From: Tritrichomonas foetus
Lineage: Eukaryota > Parabasalia > Tritrichomonadida > Tritrichomonadidae
Assembly: GCA_001839685.1 (NCBI GenBank)
Contig: MLAK01000552.1
Span: forward strand, 37,609-101,608
Length of the DNA stretch: 64,000 bases
Direction: 5' to 3'
Shown in pieces: positions 57,494-64,000 of this stretch. A program made the translations under genes and the position numbers. Every line of letters starts with the position of its first letter. Within the stretch, counting starts at the first letter, position 1. Below the pieces are notes generated by a model. That model made no database searches. It had not been told where the DNA came from and saw only the letters and a program-made list of their open reading frames with translations.

Positions 57494-59032
57494 ATGATGA
57501 AACCACAAATCGACATTCAGAAAGATTTTGCACAATTCAGCATAGAATATAGTGATGAAGTTGATAATGATGAAGAAGAGTTGCAAGAGAAGGAGGACGG
57601 CGAATATTTAAAAAATCTGATCTTATATCTTTGTCGTGAAGCGAATAAGCTGGAGGAGCTTCCAAATATTTTGAACAATTTACAGAAACGTGGTTATTTA
57701 GATCGTAATACAGCTGCACACTCTAACCAATGGAACATTTCATCTAATTACTTTTCAAACGCTGATTTTATGGTAAATCCAGATTTTTATACCAATTTCA
57801 CCTCTTTAGGTGATGTAGATTTTGGTTTCAATGCAGATGACGATGATAGCAGACAAATTCCCGGTACAAATTTTGAAAAAAATGAAAATTTGAATACTTC
57901 AATATATAAAATGGATGAGCAACTTTCCCAATATTATAATGTACTTGGTGAGCTTGGAAGTGGGTCGTATGGAAAGGTGATAAAAATTCAAAATCTGATT
58001 GACAAACACATTTACGCATTGAAAACGATTAGAATAAATCGAGAAGAAGCACCTTTTGCCTTTCGTGAAATTCAAGCTCTCGCACTTATCAACTCACCTC
58101 GTGTAGTTAGGTATTTTTGCTCATGGGTTCAAAATATCAACGATTCAAATGTAAATACTGAATGCATTAATGAAGATTTGAATGAATGCTTAAATGATGA
58201 GTTAAATGTGGATTTAAATGATAATACTAATATTAATAATTTTTCAAATAATACAGAGGAAGTTGACTTATGTATTCAAATGGAATATGTTCCAGGCCAA
58301 AATCTCTCTGATTATATTCAAACCAGACAAAATGTTGATTATCATTATTGCTTATTTTTATTTCGAGAAATGGCGATCGCTCTCAAAGATATTCATAAAT
58401 ATGGGGTTGTACATCGAGACTTTTCGCCTTCCAACATTATTTTAAATTCAGATGGTGGAATTTCTGTCATTGATTTTGGAATTTCATCTTTGAGGCATTC
58501 TGGAATCATTGAAACAACTGAAAACTGTATAAATAATTCAACTTATACTGACAATAATGAACTCAAAAGCTTCAATTGTATAAATGACATCTCTCGTTCA
58601 TGTAGTGAACCTATCTCAAATTCTTTATCCCAATATGAAAAATATCATTCATTGTCTCCACTTTCATCTTTTGCGTTTGAAGCGGTAAATCCAAATAATG
58701 GAAAATATAAAACCGTTCAAGAATTGGGAACACCACCTTATGCTTCTCCACATCAAATGCATGGCGGAAAATCAAAAACATATGATGATATTTATTCATT
58801 AGGAATCATCACATTTGAGCTTTTTATGGTATTTCAAACTGGAATGGAAAGAGCACGTTCAATCAATGAGTTAAAAACTTCTCACACTCTACCAACATCG
58901 TTTACTCAACGATATCCTGAACTAACACAATTAATTTTATCAATGACTGACTCAGATGCAAGAAAACGGCCATCAGCTGCAAATATTGCAAGAAATAGGA
59001 TCTTTAATGAAATTTTTAATATGTATGATTAA
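57494..59032 (+). CDS. eIF2-alpha-kinase-like protein kinase (PEK/GCN2 family) with altered catalytic loop
   Basis: A 512-residue protein; the frame is open to a TTG at 57476, but the first ATG is at 57494. The kinase domain starts near residue 145 (LGELGSGSYGKVIKI; YALKTIRI). An Asn/Asp-rich insert (about 218-250) separates beta strands 4 and 5, as in eIF2-alpha kinases. The C-lobe block FQTGMERARSINELKTSH, then FTQRYPELTQLIL, closely follows the PERK/HRI/GCN2 pattern (F-x-T-x-MER-x-R). Members shut down translation under stress by phosphorylating eIF2-alpha. Oddities: the catalytic loop is HRDFSPSN, with Ser311 where active Ser/Thr kinases have Lys (Asp309 kept), and the APE-equivalent is SPH. 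DFG is intact. Reduced or altered activity is possible. The N-terminal 140 residues are acidic and have no known domain. Confidence 0.85.
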   Translation: MMKPQIDIQKDFAQFSIEYSDEVDNDEEELQEKEDGEYLKNLILYLCREANKLEELPNILNNLQKRGYLDRNTAAHSNQWNISSNYFSNADFMVNPDFYTNFTSLGDVDFGFNADDDDSRQIPGTNFEKNENLNTSIYKMDEQLSQYYNVLGELGSGSYGKVIKIQNLIDKHIYALKTIRINREEAPFAFREIQALALINSPRVVRYFCSWVQNINDSNVNTECINEDLNECLNDELNVDLNDNTNINNFSNNTEEVDLCIQMEYVPGQNLSDYIQTRQNVDYHYCLFLFREMAIALKDIHKYGVVHRDFSPSNIILNSDGGISVIDFGISSLRHSGIIETTENCINNSTYTDNNELKSFNCINDISRSCSEPISNSLSQYEKYHSLSPLSSFAFEAVNPNNGKYKTVQELGTPPYASPHQMHGGKSKTYDDIYSLGIITFELFMVFQTGMERARSINELKTSHTLPTSFTQRYPELTQLILSMTDSDARKRPSAANIARNRIFNEIFNMYD

Positions 59033-59584
59033 TCATAGTTAATAATAATTAATCATCATAATTTTTATGTAAAAATGCGTAATAATTTGTCTTTTCTTGT
59101 GTTATTCTTCATGATTCTATATTGATAGTCGATTGATATGAAAGGATAATTCACTGGAATAGAAATTATGAAAATCTACAATTTGTAGAATATTGTGGAG
59201 ATTCTCGAGAGTATGAAATTATCTTATTTATTTTTTCATTACTATTGTACAATAAATTTATCTCTTCCTTGACTGTAACGGCTGCATCAATGATTTTTAC
59301 ATTACAATAAGATTTTGAATATATTGAAAATGATAACACAATATTCAATGCATATATGGCCTTATTTTACAAAACAATACCGCATACATGCTTAAAAAGT
59401 AAAATCAATTTGAATAAATTCAATGGGATTCAAAATTTGAAATAAAATGAAATTCTAGCTTTTGAATTTTTCGCCTTTGAAAAGTTATTCAGGTGAATTT
59501 TTTGAATAAATCAGGGGAAATTTCAAATAATTATTTCATTCAAAAATTCCAACAATTTCAATTGCCATAAACGTATACTTCGAA
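59033..59584. other. Intergenic spacer with possible remnant
   Basis: About 550 bp. On the minus strand at 59166-59366 is a 66-codon frame without ATG whose middle reads like protein (KIIDAAVTVKEEINLLYNSN). It is probably a fragment of a lost gene or chance. AAACGTATACTTCGAA immediately precedes the next gene. Confidence 0.4.
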
Positions 59585-60313
59585 ATGTCTAGCGATTCAG
59601 ACTCTGGTAATGATGGCCCTTATGTTCCATCTCAAGATGTATTAGACAAAATAGCTGATTTGCAAGAAAAAAGAAAAAAGATTTCCGACGGACTCGCCTT
59701 ATGTGATACAAATGCTGATCAATCGCCAGCTCCTCAAATGCAACAAATTATTGATCGTATTGACAAAACTATATCTGTTCTAAAAACGATTCCAATTCAA
59801 CTGAAACACTATTTAGTCCGATTTGCTATACCGCAGTCAACAACAAATCGTCCACTCGACGTCAGAATTCGAATCGACCAAATGCCAGACTCCCTCCCAC
59901 TCGATTTAAACTACTTCATTGTGATAAAACCGCCTTTTGGTGATACATATTCAACTCCTCGAGTCGCTTCCAAAATGACACAAGTAAATTACGTTCACAC
60001 TTTCCAAATCCCAGACCGATCACAACGGAGCATTTCTATTGCGAAATCCAACGAAATTGTTTTCCAGATATATAAATACACCACGCAGTTCCACATTGCT
60101 GTCGGAAAGGGCAAGACCTACTTTGTGGCGTCTGCCAAAGCACCTCTCCTTCCACTTTGTTTCTCATCGCACGCGACAACCGCATTGGAATTTGTCGATC
60201 AGGACGGCGACCCGATGGATTATAAATTTGAAGTTTCTATGCTGGCTGATGAGCCACTCATACCAAATAATAACCTTGTAATTGAAGAACAAATTGATTT
60301 ATTGAAGGAATGA
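59585..60313 (+). CDS. C2-like domain protein (CC2D1-like fold candidate)
   Basis: A 242-residue protein. Residues 1-20 are acidic (SSDSDSGNDG). Residues 20-75 are helical (DVLDKIADLQEKRKKISDGL), likely a short coiled coil. About 80-235 is beta-rich, with RFAIPQSTTNRPLDVRIRID, YFIVIKPPFGDTYST and GKTYFVASAKAPLLPLCF, reminiscent of the C2 domain at the end of CC2D1/Lgd proteins. C2 domains of that type bind phospholipid or ESCRT-III; this role is conjecture. The calcium-binding aspartate loops of classical C2 domains are not evident. The third-position GC content is above that of the neighbourhood. AAACGTA lies about 12 bp upstream of the ATG. Confidence 0.65.
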   Translation: MSSDSDSGNDGPYVPSQDVLDKIADLQEKRKKISDGLALCDTNADQSPAPQMQQIIDRIDKTISVLKTIPIQLKHYLVRFAIPQSTTNRPLDVRIRIDQMPDSLPLDLNYFIVIKPPFGDTYSTPRVASKMTQVNYVHTFQIPDRSQRSISIAKSNEIVFQIYKYTTQFHIAVGKGKTYFVASAKAPLLPLCFSSHATTALEFVDQDGDPMDYKFEVSMLADEPLIPNNNLVIEEQIDLLKE

Positions 60314-60670
60314 ATAAATTTTTGTATATTTTTTCGTAATTTCGTTTCTTATTCTAATTTACATATAATTCATGCATTATTCACATTTTGAACTCGGTGT
60401 AACACGTCAACATGATGTTCATCAAAAAGAATTCAACAATTTCATAAATTTTATTTATTCTTTTCTAATTTGGTGTTATATCAATGATTAAATGATTAAT
60501 TCTTAATTCAGTTCACAACATTGGTATTATAGATATCTTTCATGTGTGAAATAATGATGGACATGTGATATGAATTTTATGTTTTCACTTTTTGATGCGT
60601 GAACTGAAAGGACCAAAAAAACATTGAAAAATTGGTATCTAGCTCGAAACTCCGAAATTTTCTTTAAAAG
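60314..60670. other. Intergenic spacer
   Basis: About 355 bp, AT-rich, between two plus-strand genes. No reading frame, repeat or RNA signature is visible. Confidence 0.4.
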
Positions 60671-62644
60671 ATGAACCTTCTCGTTTTTCTCTTCGCACAA
60701 GTCTTTTGCGAAACAAAGACATATATTGCCAGCTGCGACATCGTGAATGGTGTTCCAGTCATCATCGAAAACGTTTCAAAAGCCTCCACAGTTTGGGCAA
60801 ATTTCACAGACTCGTTAAACGAAACCGGATGGTATCAATTTCATTCGCATGGTACAGAAGGCAAAGATTCGAAAGATATAATGCGATGCACTGGTGCCCT
60901 TGAAGGATATTTGTCGGCAGAACGAATCAACCAACATTTCAATCTCATATTCGATATTCAAGAGTGGCAGCGCGGTGAAGACTATCCACCAGTCACGAAA
61001 AACTTCCTCCAACAGAATTTAGACTTCGTTCGACAGGCGGTCGAGGCCTATCAAGATTCTGAATTTTGGCAAACAATCGGCTTAATTTTAACACAATTCG
61101 ATGGGCTCGTTCAAGGATATCAACTCAAGTTCCCTGAAGGTCATCCAAATCATATGACCGAATTTGATCTTTGGTTCCTCCAATCAGAAGGCGATATGTT
61201 TGATATTGCTGAAATCTATCCAACCGACAAGCAAGATATTAAAGGGCCAACCCAAAATAACATCAAATCCAATTTCGTTAATCAACATCAAGCAAAAAGT
61301 GCCAAAAATTTGAAAGGTTTACTTGGAAAGAATACAAAAAGTGGCAAAATAACACCAGGTGAACATTGCAGCGGTCTTATTCGTATTCTACCTGATTATT
61401 CTGATCTTTTCTTCGCTCATGATGCATGGAGTGACTATCGTGAACTTCATGGTGAACTGAAAGAATATAATATTCCAATCCCTGAATTCAAATCTCATCG
61501 AATCACAATGAGTACACGTATTGGTAAAATCTCAAGTTTCGATGATTTCTATATTAATGATAACGGTCTTTTCGTTCTTGAGACTACAATTAACAACTTT
61601 AATGAAGAATTATATGAAAAAGTTGTTCCACAATCACTCTTTACATGGATTCGAGCTGTCCACGCAACATGGACCACTGATAATGGTAAAGATTGGACAG
61701 AAACATTCATTAAATACAACTCTGGAACTTACAATAATCAATATCTTGTTGTTGATTCTAAAAAGTTCACTCCAAATGAAAAACCAACAAATGACCTTCT
61801 TTGGATAATTGAACAATATCCAGGTATTCATATGAGTAAAGATGTTACTGAGGAATTGCTGAATGATGGTTTCTTCCCATCTTTCAATACTCCATGGTTT
61901 GAAGAATTATACAATCTTGCAGGATTTCCTGAAACTGTTGCTGAATGGGGTGATGATGGAAACTACTGGACATACAACACAAGTGCTAGATATTATATTT
62001 TCTATCGTGATGTTCCACGTATTAAAACATTTGATGACTTCAAAGCATTCATGAGATACAATAATTGGAAACGTGATATCTATTCGAATGGTGACCCTGG
62101 TCAACAAATTCTTGCTCGTTATGATCAACGCCCAGGAATCTTACCTCATTTCCCAGCACGTTATTTTGGCGGCCTTGATGCTAAATGTTTGAGATTATCT
62201 GAAGCTAAACAAGGTCTTCGTATGCAATTCCATGCACGTGCATCCCCTCCATTCGATGAAGAAAATGGAATTCCTGTCTTTAAATTCCCACCACATGAAG
62301 AATACCCACATGATGGATTACCTGATGAATGGGCCTTTAATTGGACAATCTTTAAATCTGATCTTCCTGATAAGTGTGCAGGAATTGAGTCAAAGAAAGA
62401 ATGTATTGCTATTGATGGTTGTGGATTCTGTACATTCTCAGGTGAGTGCTTACCAGGTAAGAAAGAAGGACCACTATATGAAGGAGAAGTTTGTGAAGCT
62501 GGATGGAATATTAAGCAGGAAGATCAATCATGGGCAACTCCAGTGATTGTTGCAACATGTGTAATTGTTGTCTTGTTTGTTACTCTTGTATATGGATCGC
62601 ACTTTTATGTGCAATACAGAAAGAGGTCCCAAGTTCTCGTTTAA
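60671..62644 (+). CDS. Phospholipase B-like protein with signal peptide, PSI-like module and C-terminal membrane anchor
   Basis: A 657-residue protein. Residues 1-16 form a short signal peptide (MNLLVFLFAQVFC). The PLB-like domain (about 17-560) includes GEHCSGLIRILPDYSDLFFA, the autoprocessing site with nucleophile Cys233, and AHDAWSDYR, SFDDFYINDNGLFVLETT and WIRAVHATWT. The family are N-terminal-nucleophile hydrolases of lysosomes (PLBD1/PLBD2, lamina ancestor). Near the end is a Cys-rich PSI-like module (CAGIESKKECIAIDGCGFCT), then one membrane helix (TPVIVATCVIVVLFVTLVYG) and a short basic tail. Animal PLBD proteins are soluble, so the membrane anchor and PSI-like module are unusual and would place the enzyme on a lysosomal or cell-surface membrane. 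The gene has a GC-richer 5' half and sits 60 bp before the transposon. Confidence 0.93.
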   Translation: MNLLVFLFAQVFCETKTYIASCDIVNGVPVIIENVSKASTVWANFTDSLNETGWYQFHSHGTEGKDSKDIMRCTGALEGYLSAERINQHFNLIFDIQEWQRGEDYPPVTKNFLQQNLDFVRQAVEAYQDSEFWQTIGLILTQFDGLVQGYQLKFPEGHPNHMTEFDLWFLQSEGDMFDIAEIYPTDKQDIKGPTQNNIKSNFVNQHQAKSAKNLKGLLGKNTKSGKITPGEHCSGLIRILPDYSDLFFAHDAWSDYRELHGELKEYNIPIPEFKSHRITMSTRIGKISSFDDFYINDNGLFVLETTINNFNEELYEKVVPQSLFTWIRAVHATWTTDNGKDWTETFIKYNSGTYNNQYLVVDSKKFTPNEKPTNDLLWIIEQYPGIHMSKDVTEELLNDGFFPSFNTPWFEELYNLAGFPETVAEWGDDGNYWTYNTSARYYIFYRDVPRIKTFDDFKAFMRYNNWKRDIYSNGDPGQQILARYDQRPGILPHFPARYFGGLDAKCLRLSEAKQGLRMQFHARASPPFDEENGIPVFKFPPHEEYPHDGLPDEWAFNWTIFKSDLPDKCAGIESKKECIAIDGCGFCTFSGECLPGKKEGPLYEGEVCEAGWNIKQEDQSWATPVIVATCVIVVLFVTLVYGSHFYVQYRKRSQVLV

Positions 62645-62704
62645 ACAAAAAAATCTCTCGAATTATAAAAATTCGATAAAAAATTTTTATAAACATATCA
62701 GAAA

Positions 62705-62734
62705 TATAGGGTGTCCGGAGGCGTGATGTCACTA
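62705..62734 (+). repeat. Left terminal inverted repeat of mariner
   Basis: About 30 bp beginning TATAGGGTGTCCGG. It pairs with the right end with four mismatches clustered at positions 15-18 of the repeat. The first TA may be the target-site duplication. Confidence 0.9.
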
Positions 62735-62878
62735 CCCACATTAGAAGTGAAATCAATACATTATATTTATAAATAATAAACTATGCAATGTTAACATAAA
62801 AATTTTGAAAACAATTTTTTTTTCTCTTGACTGAAAATAGAGATAAAGAATCTTTTTCATAAAAAAAAAGAATAATTT

Positions 62879-62902
62879 ATAAACGTACACGATGCACGTT
62901 TA
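62879..62902. repeat. Inverted repeat upstream of transposase ATG
   Basis: ATAAACGT and ACGTTTAT are exact 8-bp reverse complements separated by ACACGATGC, eight bases before the transposase ATG. The arms contain the same ACGT core as the starts of several host genes in this window, so it may be the element's own promoter or a host-derived one. Confidence 0.7.
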
Positions 62903-62909
62903 TTAAAAA

Positions 62910-63920
62910 ATGATTGATCAACATTCAATCATAACTTTTCTGCAGCTTGAAGGAAAAAGGGGCAAAGAAATATATGAAGAAATGAAGAGTGTCTTGAAAG
63001 AAAAATGTTTGTCTCAAAGACAAATCTACCGAGTCATGGCAGAACTGAACAGAAGTCAAAACACACAGCCTGTGAAAAAAGAGAAAAAGTGCCAAAGTTA
63101 TGATATTCTTGACTGGAAAATTTTAGATGTTTTAACCGAATTTCCACATTCATCGTGTCGATATATTGCTAATGTTTTAGGTGAACCAAAATCGACAATT
63201 TATGATCGTTTAACATCAAAATTAATGTATAAACATGTGCATCTTCGATGGGTGCCACATATTCTAACAGAAAATCAAAAGGCCAATAGAGTTTTATTGG
63301 CAAAAAAACTTCTTAAAATTTTGAATGCAGAACAAAAAACTAATTTCACCTTTTTAATAACAGGAGATGAGTCTTGGTTTTATTCCAAGACTGATTTCAA
63401 TACACAATGGATTCCTGAAAACTCAGTAATCCCAACTATTCAAAATCCAGGGTTTCAGATCACTAAATTTATGGTGACTGTATTTTGGAACCCTCATGGG
63501 ATAATTCATATTGATGTTTTGCCGCCAAATGAAAAGTTTAATGCTGCATATTATATTACAGCCATTATGTCAAAAATTGTTGAGTTTAAAAACTCGAATA
63601 ATTATAAAAAATTATTTGTTCATTATGACAATGCAAAGCCTCATGTGGCAAAAATTGTCAAAAAATATATAAATGAAAACTCACTAGAATCAGTTCCACA
63701 TCCGGCATATTCACCTGATTTGGCGCCTAGCGACTTTTTTTTATTTGGAACTATTAAAGAAAAAGTTAAAGGAATTGTTTTTGAATCACCAAGCCATTTG
63801 ATTCAAACAATAGTCCAAATTTTCAATGAAATTCCATCGGAAACTTTGTTTTCAGTTTTTGCAGAATGGCAAAATAGACTGAAAAAAGTTATTGATGCCA
63901 ATGGAGACTACATATTTTGA
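62910..63920 (+). CDS. Mariner transposase (DD34D)
   Basis: A 336-residue protein, close to the usual 340-350 residues for mariner transposases, with no stop or frameshift. Residues 1-110 are paired helix-turn-helix DNA-binding domains (HSIITFLQLEGKRGKEIYEE; RYIANVLGEPKSTIYDRL). The catalytic triad is visible: first Asp in FLITGDESWFYS, second in LFVHYDNAKPHVA, third in YSPDLAPSDFFLFG. There are 34 residues between the second and third Asp, the mariner DD34D spacing. WVPHILTENQ fits the linker motif (WVPHEL) of the family. It would cut and paste the surrounding element. The start at 62910 is the first ATG that opens this frame; ATG CAC GTT TAT TAA upstream is a four-codon dead end. Similar elements are known in trichomonads (Tvmar-type) and in some Entamoeba; I cannot rank those without a search. 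Confidence 0.96.
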   Translation: MIDQHSIITFLQLEGKRGKEIYEEMKSVLKEKCLSQRQIYRVMAELNRSQNTQPVKKEKKCQSYDILDWKILDVLTEFPHSSCRYIANVLGEPKSTIYDRLTSKLMYKHVHLRWVPHILTENQKANRVLLAKKLLKILNAEQKTNFTFLITGDESWFYSKTDFNTQWIPENSVIPTIQNPGFQITKFMVTVFWNPHGIIHIDVLPPNEKFNAAYYITAIMSKIVEFKNSNNYKKLFVHYDNAKPHVAKIVKKYINENSLESVPHPAYSPDLAPSDFFLFGTIKEKVKGIVFESPSHLIQTIVQIFNEIPSETLFSVFAEWQNRLKKVIDANGDYIF

Positions 63921-63970
63921 AATACTTATCAATAAAAAATAGACTTATTAGAAATAGACTTTATTATACT

Positions 63971-64000
63971 TAGTGACATCACATTACCGGACACCCTATA
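63971..64000 (-). repeat. Right terminal inverted repeat of mariner
   Basis: Ends with CCGGACACCCTATA at the last base of the window. It mirrors the left repeat over about 30 bp, with four mismatches. Confidence 0.9.

Larger units (their letters stand above)
62705..64000 (+). mobile_element. Complete mariner (Tc1/mariner) DNA transposon
   Basis: About 1.3 kb, bounded by terminal inverted repeats. The left end reads TATAGGGTGTCCGGAGGCGT and the right end, read inward on the other strand, TATAGGGTGTCCGGTAATGT; both continue TGATGTCACTA. TA at each end is the expected target duplication. Inside is one transposase gene with no frame break. The element lies 60 bp downstream of the phospholipase B-like stop, so it did not hit a coding region. 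An AAACGT/ACGTTT inverted repeat (about 62879-62902) sits just upstream of the transposase ATG. The right end coincides with the last base of the window, so flanking sequence there cannot be seen. Confidence 0.95.

Noticed and set aside
1..64000. tRNA or rRNA genes
   Set aside because: I looked for GGTTCGAAxCC-type B boxes and rRNA-like GC-rich blocks. The only close match (near 31352) is inside the HDDC2-like coding region and has no tRNA fold around it.
1..64000. CRISPR array or prokaryotic operons
   Set aside because: No spaced identical repeats of 25-40 bp and no Shine-Dalgarno-type layout; all families are eukaryotic.

Overview
The window looks like nuclear DNA of a protist: strongly AT-rich, with long uninterrupted reading frames, no convincing introns, short intergenic gaps, genes on both strands without operon order, and only eukaryotic protein families (GCN5 acetyltransferase, TBL1-type corepressor, AP-3 adaptin, giant USP, SAC phosphatase, RhoGEF, RasGAP, eIF2-alpha kinase). 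Family content, Gly/Pro/Tyr-tailed and Sel1-repeat proteins, very short apparent 5' leaders and an intact mariner element fit a parabasalid, most likely Tritrichomonas or a close relative. An Entamoeba-like amoeba is the main alternative. This assignment is inference; no rRNA or species marker is present, and I recognised no tRNA.

Layout. 0-6 kb: V-ATPase subunit G (-), LisH/WD40 TBL1-like (+), AP-3 beta (+), GCN5-type HAT with bromodomain (+). 6.5-12.3 kb: a 1,899-residue deubiquitinase (+). 12.4-17 kb: a tail-anchored protein, a TPR protein with a 15-bp coding repeat, and a ubiquitin-like/UBA protein (all -). 17.5-24.4 kb: a GPH/SLC45-like sugar transporter, a coiled-coil protein, an ENTH-like protein with a DPF motif and a small unknown protein (+), with an ARM-like protein (-) among them. 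24.6-30.2 kb: SAC phosphatase and a Ser/Thr kinase broken by one in-frame TAG (both -). 31-35.8 kb: HDDC2-like nucleotidase (+) and a RhoGEF-PH-Kelch protein (-). 35.8-37.7 kb: gene-poor, with a decayed gene. 37.7-46.8 kb: C2-like protein with a Gly/Pro/Tyr tail (-), Ser-rich CaaX protein (+), coiled-coil protein (-), Sel1-repeat protein (+), coiled-coil protein (-). 47-54.2 kb: giant HEAT-like protein (-) and a RasGAP homologue without its arginine finger (+). 54.5-62.6 kb: acidic protein (-), BAHD/condensation-type acyltransferase (-), eIF2-alpha-kinase-like kinase (+), C2-like protein (+), membrane-anchored phospholipase B-like protein (+). 62.7-64 kb: a complete mariner transposon with an intact transposase.

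The genes do not form one pathway. Recurrent themes are endosomal/membrane trafficking (AP-3, ENTH-like, SAC, V-ATPase, PLB-like), small-GTPase and kinase signalling, the ubiquitin system and chromatin. I found no new multi-gene system. The best leads are the TAG-interrupted kinase, the decayed gene near 36.5 kb, two signalling domains with substituted key residues (RasGAP, eIF2-alpha kinase) and two upstream motif classes (AACTTTTT and ACGT-core) that may be promoter elements.

Six reading frames open with a non-ATG codon. I moved the start to the first in-frame ATG (13908, 16916, 23680, 38571, 52388, 57494). A seventh (21920-23269) has no in-frame ATG near its 5' end.
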